Shown here: piece after piece, positions 1-12,200 of the stretch
How the letters are laid out: every line of letters begins with the position of its first letter
Position numbering within the stretch: position 1 is the first letter of the stretch
Notes under the pieces: model-generated
The model's input: only the letters and a program-made list of their open reading frames with translations
Database searches by the model: none
Told to the model about the DNA's origin: nothing
Made by a program: the position numbers and the translations under genes
Source: Beroe forskalii
Lineage: Eukaryota; Ctenophora; Nuda; Beroida; Beroidae
Length of the DNA stretch: 64,000 nt
Direction: 5' to 3'
NCBI GenBank assembly: GCA_011033025.1
Contig: WFMF01000631.1
Location: forward strand, 21,769-85,768

Positions 1-49
1 ACAGCGGGGAGGCAGTTTACCTGAACGCTCCCCAACTTCTGATTTTCAG

Positions 50-266
50 TGAATTCGACAGAGCTCTCCCTGTGTCGTCTGTCAAACCATACCCTCACCA
101 AGCTCGGATATGCGAGATTGTGGAGAATAACGTGGAGAATGGGTGCTATGTGATGTACAGGGCGGTAACTAATGCTGGTAAAACCACTACCATTGTATCT
201 CTAGCAGCAACAGTGCAGAACATCCGTGCAAATAGGCCGGAGACTGACCCACTTTCAAAACTTCAG
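50..266 (+). CDS. Helicase-like gene, exon with Walker A-like motif
   Basis: Acceptor gattttcag ends at 49 and donor cag|gttagc follows 266. It encodes 72 complete codons including YPHQARI, a Q-motif-like lead-in, and TNAGKTTT, the phosphate-binding loop. The codon at 72 is GTG, so it is not the start. The reading frame is open back to the acceptor and the exon ends in phase 0. Confidence 0.75.
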
Positions 267-3200
267 GTTAGCATTTCAACTACTTCAAGGAGTTGTGGTT
301 GGGAGCCATCCATATAGGACCTCCGCAAACTTTCGGCCATTCTAGACCTCTACCTCCTCCCTCGTCCGCATTCCCGAAACCCGGAAACCCCTCCCTCCCC
401 GCCCCCCAGAACGTCCGCATTTTTCCTAAAAATCTCTTCAGTCATCAATTTCAGGTACCAAATATCACGACTTTCAAGTAAAATCGACCAAAATTTCCGT
501 TAACCGCGGACGTCCTCATTTGGCCAAACACCCCCTCCCCCCTATGTCCGCAAACTTCCGCATTGGCCAGACTCCACCTCCCCCCTCTTTGCGGGCGTCC
601 TTTATGGATGGTCCCTACTCCCTACTACCCTACCCAGTGATTCATGATGGTTTGATTCCTTAATTTATAAACTTTCTTTTTATATATCTTCGCTGGATGA
701 ATATTCATGGAAGCTTCCTTGTTCACAAAATTCTAACTTAAATTCTCAACACGCTTTTTGCGTCACATACCATTGGAACATTCTCGATTCAATTTAACTT
801 GGTATGGTTTCACTTGGTCGGTATGGAATCTATGGAATGTAACAGGGCTTGCTTCAAATCGCATTTACCCACGTATGGCGTTAGATTCATTTAAATTTCA
901 TTAACACTACCACTCAATACCACACATGATTGGTATGTGTGATAATTTTATAAGGATGAGAATTCATTTCCCATGCGAACAAACTTTCTATTTGTTTTGT
1001 TGAACCGGGGATACCAGACATGAGTGACTACTATACATGAATATTGGGAAGTGGTGTGCAATGTACACGAAGGCGGATGTAAACTTTGTTGTTTGTACAC
1101 GGTACACAGGACGTCAGATAATTGTACTTGAGGATCTGTCTCTGATTAACAGCACATTTGTTGCTAGGTTACCCTTTTTGGCAACCAGCCCAGCTATGAT
1201 ATTATTATGCGGTTGATAGACGAGTTATTGAATTTGGTGCTGAGACAGTGGCAGTTCAACCTCATTCATAGCTCTGTTTGGTGCATATATTTTCCTAAAC
1301 TAGTAAACTGTTATTGACGTTCATGATAGATACTTTTCTACGTTAAAATAATTTCATAAAATATAATAAACAGTCCATTTTTCAGATCATTTTCTGTTGC
1401 AACACCAACTCAGTAAAAGATCAAGCTGGTAAGTGGCTTTACAACTCGAGCACCATCGATTCCATCGGAAATTTGCCGTTTGCCATCGCATTCGAGAGCC
1501 CAAAGGACGGCTCACTGGTGATCAGGAACAGTTGGATGTGCAGAGCAACGCCCCTCGACAGACTGGTGATAGTCTGCTCCCCTGACATTGCCAAGAAAGT
1601 GCTGCGTGTCCACGGCCGTGACATCCCCTTCATCCTGTTCCATGACGAGCCTACCATCGGAGCTGAGGACATCTCCAGCCCTAACCTCACTGAGAACGTG
1701 AACCTGATGAGGTGCCCCCCGAAGTGGACCATCGTCTCCTCCGCCACCCTGCCTTCCCAGCAGAGTTGGAGCCCTTCCTCCGGCGATACAAGCGGATATT
1801 CCCCCAGGCTCACGTGGAGAACGTAGCGTCCACCACCATCAACATCGGGTGTGACGTGTACACCCACAGCGGGGCCACCTTCCTGCCCCACACCGGTTGC
1901 GAGACAGGGCCCGACCTGAACAAGTGTGTTGATAACATAGCGGGCAACCTCTTCCTGAGCCGTACTTACACTCCGCTCTCTGTCTCTGAGTTGTGTACGT
2001 ACGCTAACGAGGCGCCCTCCATCAGCGTGCCCAAGATAGGGGACCACTTCGATAACATAGACAATCTGAGTGCTGACTCCGTCCGGAGGTTCGGTCTACA
2101 GATCCTCGGAGAGGTTGCTAAGACTGATGATAGCACAGTCAATGAGATCTGCTCTCGTCCCATCAAGTGCTCCGGGAGGGATGTAGATTTCAAGAAGCTG
2201 GGTACTAGCGAGGCTCACAAGTTCCCTCAGATGAGTCTCATTGCGAGTACTAACCCCCTCAACTTCGCCTTGGAGTCCTTCGCAGATCTGCTAAATGAGA
2301 TAAAGGAGGGCAAGCTCTACACCACGGAGAAGCTGGTGGCTCAGTACTGGAAGGCGCAGGAGCAGTGGTCCAATGAGATAGAGAAGTTGCGGAAGCGCAA
2401 GACGAAGCCCCCTGCGTCGAGTAAGCGGCGTAACTCCGAGGGTGAGGTGGAGAACACGGATGAGGTGGACTACGCGCAGAAGGAGATGGATCTCCTGGCC
2501 AACAAGCCCTTCCTCTCCTTCCCTCAGTACTACCAGATCAACTCCAGCCTGCACGCAGAGAAATACGCCCCTAACGGTGAGTCTTGCAGGTGGAAATCAG
2601 TGTTGTCACTGGAATTTCATGATTTTCTGAGTCTAACATGCGATGAAATGCACAATATATTGATCCATAGAATAGGCCAGCACTGCATCTGAGAAAGTAA
2701 GGTGTGTTCCCATCAGGTAAGGTGAGCGTGCCCCGGTTCCTGCTACCTGACTATGGCTTCCTTACGGACGAGAAGAAGGAAGCCAAGGTCTCTAACGACG
2801 TGCTGCTGCTCCTGTGTTGCGGGGTGGGGGTTTATGCTCCAGAGGATGCCAGGGTCAACAACGACAACTACCTCGAGTGAGTGGGATGAGGGGGTGTGTG
2901 GGTGAGGGGATGTGGGGTGAGGGGATGTGGGTGAGGGGATGTGGGGTGAGGGGATGTGGGGTGAGGGATGTGGGGTGAGGGGATGTGGGGTGAGGGGATG
3001 TGGGGTGAGGGGATGTGGGGTGAGGGATGTGGGGTGGGGGTGAGTGGATGTGGGGTGAGGGATGTGGGGTGAGGGATGTGGGGTGAGGGATGTGGGGTGA
3101 GTGGATATGGGATGTGGGGATGAGGGTGAGGGGATGTGGGTGAGGGGATGTGGGGTCAGGGGATGTTGGGTGATTGGATGTGTGGTGAGGGGATGTGGGG

Positions 3201-6200
3201 TGAGGTGATGTGGGGTTACGGATTAAGAGTGGGGGGGATGTGGGGTGAGGGGATGTAGGGTTAGTGATGTAGGGTGAGGGATGTAGGATGAGGGATTTAG
3301 AGTGAGGGGATGTGGGTGAGGGGATGTGGGGTGAGGGGATTTGGGGTGAGTGGATGTGGGGCCAGGGGATGTTGGGTGAGTTGATGTTGGGTGATTGGAT
3401 GTGTGGTGAGGGGATGTGGGGTGAGGTGATGTGGGGTGACGGATTAAGAGTGGGGATGTGGAGTGAGGGGATGATGTGGGTGAGGTGATGTGTGGTGAGG
3501 GGATGCGGGCTGAGGGGATGTGGAGGTGAGGGGATGTGGGTGAGGGGATGTTGGATGCGTACTGCGGAGTGGGGTTTTTTATCCTAAAGATGTCAGGGTT
3601 AACAACGATAACTACCTCTAGTGAGTACTGAGTAGGAGCTGAATGGTGTTGATGAGTCCATAAGTCGGCGTTTTATTGGAACCCGTTGTAATTTGTGTGA
3701 CTATAACCATATAATAAACCGTGGCGTCTCAACCGTTTTAGGCGCGGCGTATTATGCCGTGCTTGGGTGCCTTATTTGTGCGCGTTGCATTGAAACTACT
3801 TTGTGGCCATCACGCGGATGTGGAGGTGAGGGGACAGGGGTGAGGTGAGGATGGGTAAATTGAGATAGGTCCGGAGACAAACCAGATGTAGATGTCGCAA
3901 CATATTCTCATTGACACCTGAAATTTCCACACTATCGCCATTTCAGAATGATTCCCATTTCTCAGTTTCTCGAACTCACGACACCTTTGCAACACCTCGC
4001 CCCGGTTTAACGTTCACTTACTCCTTTCAGAGCAGTGATAACCCTGGCACAGAATGGTCGGCTGGCGTACCTGGTGGCAGACCACAACATAGCGTACGGA
4101 GTCAACTTCCCATTCTCCCGGACCATAGTGTGTGATGACTTCTCAGCTGCACACAGCATGAACACTGTCTTCCAGCTCATGTCTAGAGCAGGTATGTGGC
4201 TCCAGTCCGCGGTTCTCAGCACGGGTGCCTGTTATCGCATTTACTCTTGGAAAGTTAGTTTACATATCAATCGCAGTCTATATAAATATTAGGTTTCCAT
4301 AGTCCATACATTCATTTCCCTAAACACAAAAATATATATGATTCATCTGATTAAGCAAAAGTAGTTCAAAACTAGCCGGTCAGGCGTCAGCTGGTCAAAA
4401 GATAGTCGAAGGACCTGAACCATGAAATTTTGTTTTGTTTTCATAAGCCAGAGATCAGTCACCAGCTCATGGATGTCTTTCTTTAAAGAGAAGTTTTTAG
4501 TCATATTTTTGGGCCATCTATGAGTTTATGGTTCAAAAAGTCTATTTCACTTTTTAGCCTGAAAATTGGTGTTTTAAGAGGTTAGAGGCTACACTTCAGT
4601 CTCAAATAGACGTGTGGGAACGATTGCATTTTTTTAATTTTATTATAGCAGTGGGGGACAGTTATTTAACACCCTCCCGGTTAAGCGTTGATACTAACCC
4701 ACCCGAAACCACCAAACCCACCCGAACCCGCCCAGAAACCACTCAAAACTCATACTTGGGGTGGGTCCGCCTGGTTCAGGTGGTTCCACCCGAACTTCGA
4801 CCGACGTTGCCCGTCTATTTTTTCTGACTGGATGGCGAAAGCGCAAACGTGACTGTCCAAATGTGCGTTTTTAGGGTAACATCCTACGACCCGAAACTCG
4901 ACAAAACCCACCCCAGCCCTAACGTCATTAATGTAGACGAAGATTTTCGTTTTCTCACCAAAATTTTCCCTCGTTCAAAAGAGGGCGTGGCCCCCTGAAA
5001 TTTCCTCAAGGGGTAGAACGAGAACCATAACGCTCTTTGTAAATAATTGTTTTGCTCAGACTAACTCTATTTTCCTCTCATGAAAGTTGTGAAAGGGCTG
5101 TCGAAAATCAAAGCATTCGACCAATTCAAAATGCGCTGATTATAGTGGTTTACAATTATTCGTTACCAGCAGAGCTGTTTGTCATTGACCAATTAGTACG
5201 CAAGTTTACGGTCAACTCGCTCGCTGATTGGTGTAACTGTAGCTATATGTCCTGCAGTCTCCATGCGCCACCTCACGTCCATTTTAGCTTTCACCTCCAG
5301 GTTTTAATTACATAACATTTAGATATTCACCTCGATTTTAGCACTCAATGATCTTTCACCTCTACTGAATGCTCTTTTCTTTTCCTCTCCTTCCCTCTAA
5401 ACTGTTGTTCAGGAATCCCAGTCCTGGGTGGCCCAGCCTTCCAGTTGTAAGCTGTGATTTTTAGTACGTGGGCCGAAACCCCTCCGTTTCCCATATTTTG
5501 TCTGCTGATGGTACACCTACACCGCAGATGGCAGGGACCTTACAACTTTCGTAAGGTAACCGGTGATGATTCACAGTTTAGTCTCTTCCGCCTCTTATGT
5601 CAATCCTTGAATTAGGAAATCGATATTCAGTATTTTGTTATGTTTGTAGTATACCCATACACCTCTATAGATAAGACATTGGATTACAGCTGCGGCCAAA
5701 TCGTCGACAGATCGTCGAAGGTATTTGAACCCTGTCAGTTAGAGCGGGGCCTGTTCGGTGTTAGACCATGTGTGATTTAGACAGATAGATACCTTCTGAG
5801 ACAAGACACGACACAGAAAATGGAAGAAAATTATAACACAAACATAAAGAAAAAAAACAGCAAACTTAATTTCTGAGATAAATTGTCTTTAAATACAAAA
5901 AGGAATATAGGTTACGATAATGAAATCAATGCATGCGGCCAAAGCTTGAAATCTATGGATATAAAACTTATTCCCTGCCCATACTTCGTACATGAATTCC
6001 TTACAATGAAAATGATTGTTTCAACGTTCGAAACATCATGGCAGGAAGACTTAATATTTTTTGAATAATTAAAACATTGGGGGGGGGGTTTCACTGTCCC
6101 AATTGTCCCAAACTCAAGAAAAAGTGGATTGGGACAGGGACAAATGGGACATTTGGGACAAATGGGACAATTGGGACAAATGGGACAGAGAAAATGGAAC

Positions 6201-9200
6201 AAATGGGACCTAAAAAAGTGAATTCGGACTGGGACAATTGGGACATTTGGGACAAATGGGACGATTGGGACAAATGGGACAGAGAAAATGGAACAAATTG
6301 GACTCAAAAAAGTGAATATGGACTGGGACAAATGGGACATTTGGGACAATTGGGACATAAGTGACAGAGACAACTGGGAATCAAATGATTGTGTTTTTGA
6401 GTGGCAGTTTAGTGTTTTTGTCCCACAGCTTGTTACATAGTGGCAGACAACCAAAACTTGTACTTATTAGCATAGTAGTATGAATATAACTTTTATTTCA
6501 ATGATAGAAAAACATTGATCAGTGTAAAAATGATACATGACTGATTTTTTCAACTTTTGAAATCCCAATTGTCCCCAATGTTGTCCCAATTGTCCCAAAA
6601 ACCAGTCCCAAACTCAAAAAAAAGTAAATTGGGACAGGGACAATTGGGACAATTGGGACAGTGACACTCCCCCCAACATTCTTTCGACGGATTGTTTCTC
6701 TCCGAGCTAACAGAACGAGCAGGAAGAGAATCGCGTTGATTAACGGCAGAGAACATTTGAAAGCCATCAATAAATCTTTAAATTTTTTGTGGCGGTTAAA
6801 ATTATAAAAACATATATACTCAACAGAAAATACGACGGGGTAAGCGGAAGTACAAAAAAGAATGATAAAGAAACAAGAAGGGTTGTGAAATTGGCACGAT
6901 TCCCAGAATTTAGGTTTTGAGGTGCAGCAGCGTTCATTTTCCTGATGAAATGAACCTGAACACACATGCATACGAGTACAACTATACACGGGACCAAAAA
7001 CTGTGAATATATCAGAAATCCACCAGCAATTTTCTGATTCTCCCACTGTCGAATCAAAGTTATCATGACTCCTTCGCCAACGTAGCTGATAGCTTCGACA
7101 TACTGAAAGAACTGAAGGCAGTGCCTGTGATTGTATAATGCACGATACCAGCAGACTACATCAGCAGCAGAGGTGGCGAGGCTTATGAGAGGGAGGAGTA
7201 TCAGGAAAGTCTTTATGAGGGTCGCGTTGAGCTGATAGAAGGGTTGACTCAAGTGCACTGCCTTGACAACAGTCAGCACCAAGTTGAAGAAGACAGAGGC
7301 AGTGTAGCTGAACACGCCCAGACACAGGAACACTATCACCGGGATGCCAGGTATGTTGCTATGGGGATCCCTCCGACACACCAAGGCGACTGTTCCCCTG
7401 GCGACCTCTGCGGCAGCAGATACCATGTCCGCTGCAGCGATGAGGATGAAGAGGAGGGCAGACAGTCGGCGTCTGTCTGCGTAATAATCCCATATTATCA
7501 CGGCGTTCTGAGTCAGGATGACGGCAGCCAGACAGAGGTTCACCGGAGCCATGTAGTCGAACACAGACTGTATCCGTGGTCCGGCAGTCATGTCCAGTGG
7601 AGTGGACATGTCCAGTGGAGTGGACATGTCCAGTGGAGTTGACATGTCCAGAGACTGGGCTGGGCTCATATCCATCAGTCTAATGAACATGCATTGATAA
7701 GGTACAAAATCCCGGATTTATCATTCAAAAGTCAAAATTCAGAGTTTCAAATACTCAGAGTTTAACTAACTAACTTCAAAGACTCAGACCTTCGCTGTTG
7801 GCAAACTTTTCATTATTAACGGATCTGATAGAAAAACTTTCGATTTTTGATTTGAATTAGAAAATATTATCAGAGCAATATCTAACTGATGATTGAAGTA
7901 TATTCTAACTTTCCTCTGATCTAAAATAACATGAAAGTAAAGGTAACAAGACTTGCGCCTGCCGGCGCATTTCTTGTGCCCGTTGTTCCCGTATACAGGC
8001 GCTTAATTTCCTGTTCCCCGGGGCTGGTATAAAAACACGCCGTCATTTGATCGTCGATCATTGTACATTGTCCGTCTCATTTACTGACATGAAGAGTTGA
8101 CGATAAAGCACTACTATCAATTACTGAGGTGTCGCTACCTCTGAGATCGGTGTCTGAAATATCCTCAAAACCACAATTTGTACGCGTGTGATACTGATTT
8201 AACAGTATATTCACCTACGGACATGGCGCCGCGCGATCGGAAATTTCAGAAGAATTCTCATTTTTCGAGGTGGCGACACCTGCCTCAGTGTCACATCGCA
8301 ATACCATAACCAAAGGGCAAAGTACTAAAGTACCAACATCATTGAATCATTCTTCTGAATATTTCTTTCATAAGTATAGACTGTTCGTTTTCTCTTATCT
8401 AACATAGGTGAGCGCTTAAATTTCATGAAAATATAAAGTTTGTACGTGATTTGCACGTGCATTTTATTGCGCGCGCAACACCTGCCATGTTCTGTTTGCG
8501 CCCAACACCTGCCATGTTTTGTTTGCGCGCGTACCCATTCATTCTTGGTTGTTTCCTTTTGAGTTTTGTGCGACATTTCGTGCTCACATCAAGCGTTGCA
8601 CATTATCAAGCAGTGTGCGCTGCGCGCCCGAGTGATATTATAAAGGAGCAGGAAATGATGGAAAAAGTGACATACCACGGATCGCATACGACCAAATTCG
8701 GTCGCGCGCAGCACACCACCTATTTCAGATTTAACAGTACGCATCAAAGTAGTATACACACAACACCCACAAAACACGATCTCTGCTAACCTTTTCTCAA
8801 TGCCTTTTTGTAAAACAAAAACGCGATTGGGAACAGGAAAAAATGAAGGACATATCAGTTTTCGAGAATCTTAAAGTTGAGTAGTTGAATAACTTATTCA
8901 ACAACTCAATAAGGAAAGAGGTCCGCTTTATTGGGTGAAAGAAAATGCGACATTGAACTAATATCCTAGTTGTTAACAGAACATGTTTAAAGATGAAAAA
9001 TACCGATGGCCTGAGAGAACACCGTAAACAGAATATCGCAAAATAAACGTCTGCAATTCAAAGCTTTGATAAATTCCTCGAAGATCACTCTCTTGACAAG
9101 ACGAATTGACGGAGACTAGGTCGACCCTCTTCACACAACATAATAATTATAGATATTAGTAGCAGACCCATTTGGCCTGCTAATACAAAGCTCATTCGGC

Positions 9201-12200
9201 GGTGCTACGCACCACCTCCTTCGAAAATTTTGGACATACGCAATTGAAATTAATGAACAACTTTTTACTACATCGAGAAATTCGAATCAGAACCAAATTT
9301 ATTCAGGGGAATAGCATAACAAAACCAACAAGGCCAGAAGTTAAATTCAGACTTCTCATATTACCATAGCAACGCAAGCATTTTTCCCTAATTCAGCACG
9401 TGAATGCTGACACAAAACTAGTTCCTAGGGAGTCATGATACTTTTTTTATTTTTTGGGTAAATTGAGCGATTCGTCGAGGCCAGTATCACGCCAGTATCG
9501 CGCCAGTATCAGGCCAGTACCACGCCAGTATCGCGCCAGTACCAGGCCTACCTCACGCCGTTATCGTGCCAGTATCACGCCAGTATCGCGCCAGTCGACA
9601 CTTACTTTAAGCCAGGACGCCAGTAACACGCCAGTATATGATCTGATACTGGCGTGCTACTGGCGTCCTGGCTTAAAATAAGTGTAGACTGGCGTGCTAC
9701 TGGCGTGCTACTGCCGTGCTACTGGCGCGATACTGGCGTGCTACTGGCGTGCTACTGGCGCGCTACTGGCGTGATACTGGCGTGATAACGGCGTGAGTTA
9801 GGCCTGATACTGGCGCGATACTGGCGTGGTACTGGCGCGCTACTGGCGTGATACTGGCCTCGACGGATCGCTCAATTTACCATTTTTTGTTGTTTCTATT
9901 CCAGAAAAAACAGTGAAAAAGCAAGAAAATAAATTGAAACATGGATCCTGTATGCAACCAATATAACGTTTTAGCAGGTGGTTGGGTAGCTCCCACTCAA
10001 ATATTATCGAGGTGTATCCCCGGCCCAGATCGGAAATATTTGAACCTACTTTAGTCTCCACTCTCCAGTTGACACACCATATAACCCCAGTTGACACACC
10101 ATATAACCCAGTTGACACACCATAACCCACAGGACGTGTTGGACAGAGCTGGTTTGCAGAGTCCTTTGTCTCAGACACGGTGTCCGACACCCTGACCACC
10201 TTCTCCCACACCAACACGTCGCCAGACAACGGCCTTGAGGTGAGCGGAACACGGCAAAATGTTGGGGAAAGTCGTCAAAAATATTTCAGTGATTAATTAT
10301 ACCAAAGCTCAAGTAATATTCTATACGGTAAATACACACTTGGGCGTGGAATTTACACATTAATTCCACGAGCTTGCGAGTGCATTTATTGGAGTAATTG
10401 CACGAGCTTGCGAGTGCAATTACGATGGTTAATTTTCCCAATTTTAACACCCACGTGTGTATTTACTGTATTATTACCCTGCCATATATGCATCAATCAA
10501 ATGAGTAGGTTTGAAACTTAGAAACATTTTATGCTTCATAGTCAAGGCAAAAAGGAATAATAAGTGCATAAAGTTTGGGTATGACCAAACCCGACTGCTT
10601 CTCCAACCAAGACTGAATGTCGACTGCTTATCTCGACAGCCAAGCAGCCAGCATTTTTCACATCATTTTAACAACAGCACCGTTCTGGCAACGGTACCGT
10701 TGTAAACAAGGCGCCGTTGTTTACAAGGTACCTTGTTAACAACGATACCTCGGTAACAACGGTACCTCGTTAACAACGGTACTATGTTAACAACGGTACC
10801 TTGTTAACAATGCTATCTCGTTAACAACGATATCTCGTTAACAACGGTACCTCGTTAACAACGGTACCTCGTTAACAGCGGTACCTAGTTAACAACGGTA
10901 CCTCGTTTGCAACGGTACCTCATTAACAACGGTACCTCATTAACAACGGTACCTCGTTAACAACGGTACCTTGTTGACAACGGTACCTCGTTAACAGCGG
11001 TACCTCGTTTACAACGGTACCTCGTTAACAACGGTACCTCGTTTACAACGGTACCTCATTAACAACGGTACCTTATTTACAACGGTACCTTATTTACAAC
11101 GGTACCTTATTAACAACGGTACCTTATTTACAACGGTACCTTATTAACAACGGTACCTTACTTACAACGGTACTTTAACAACGATTAAGCAAGACAAGAC
11201 AAGCGTACAAAAGAAAACAAGGCAAATAATGACGAGAACTGCAGTGCATGTCCTTATATATGTTGGCTGACACCACTCAGTCATTGATGACGAACAGCGA
11301 CGTATGCACATTCCACGTACCAACACTATGACGTTGACACCACTCAGCACCCAATCAAGCATGACGAATAGCGTTACGTGCACATACCAACCCTATGACG
11401 TTGACACCACTTTGCACCGAATCAGACATGACGAATAGCGTTACGTGCACATACCAACTCTATGACGTTGACACCACTTTGCACCGAATCAGACATGACG
11501 AATAGCGTTACGTGCACATACCAACTCTATGACGTTGACACCACTTTGCACCGAATCAGACATGACGAATAGCGTTACGTGCACATACCAACTCTATGAC
11601 GTTGACACCACTCTGCACCGAATCAGACATGACGAATAGCTATAATCTGATGCGGATCTCGTATAGAATCTGACCTTAAAGAAAAACACGATCACATGTG
11701 AATGTAGTCAGCTAAGTCATTAGCAATTGGAATGTATCAAAATGTATGAATGTACTCCTCAGTTGAACAATAGGAGAATAGGTATTGCGCCATAATCATT
11801 ATATTCATCCCAATCTAAATAAGAAACGAACACTGGCAGATAGAAATGACGGCGCACAGAAATAATGCAAATGAAATTGATAAAACGGAGCAATACACCA
11901 TACATACGGCGCCACAAGTCTGCGTTATATCTCTTACACTAGATAAATAAACATTGAAACACGGACGGAGTTATCAAGCCCGTCTGAGTGGCGCCATTTG
12001 GGTGTATACGATAGTGTTCCTCTATCTATTTTATCTTTAATCTTGTGTTGCCCTGTTGTATCGTTAAGATATATCGTATTTTATATATTGTGCTCCTTAT
12101 TTACCTTATCTTGTGCTACCGAATATACACGCCTCTTAACATATTATTGTGCTCCTTATCGCTACTTTATCTTGTTTTACAGTACATATTCGGTTAAGAA

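Noticed and set aside
11262..11640. CRISPR-like repeat-spacer pattern
   Set aside because: The whole 67 bp period is conserved, so there are no variable spacers; it is an ordinary tandem repeat in eukaryotic DNA.
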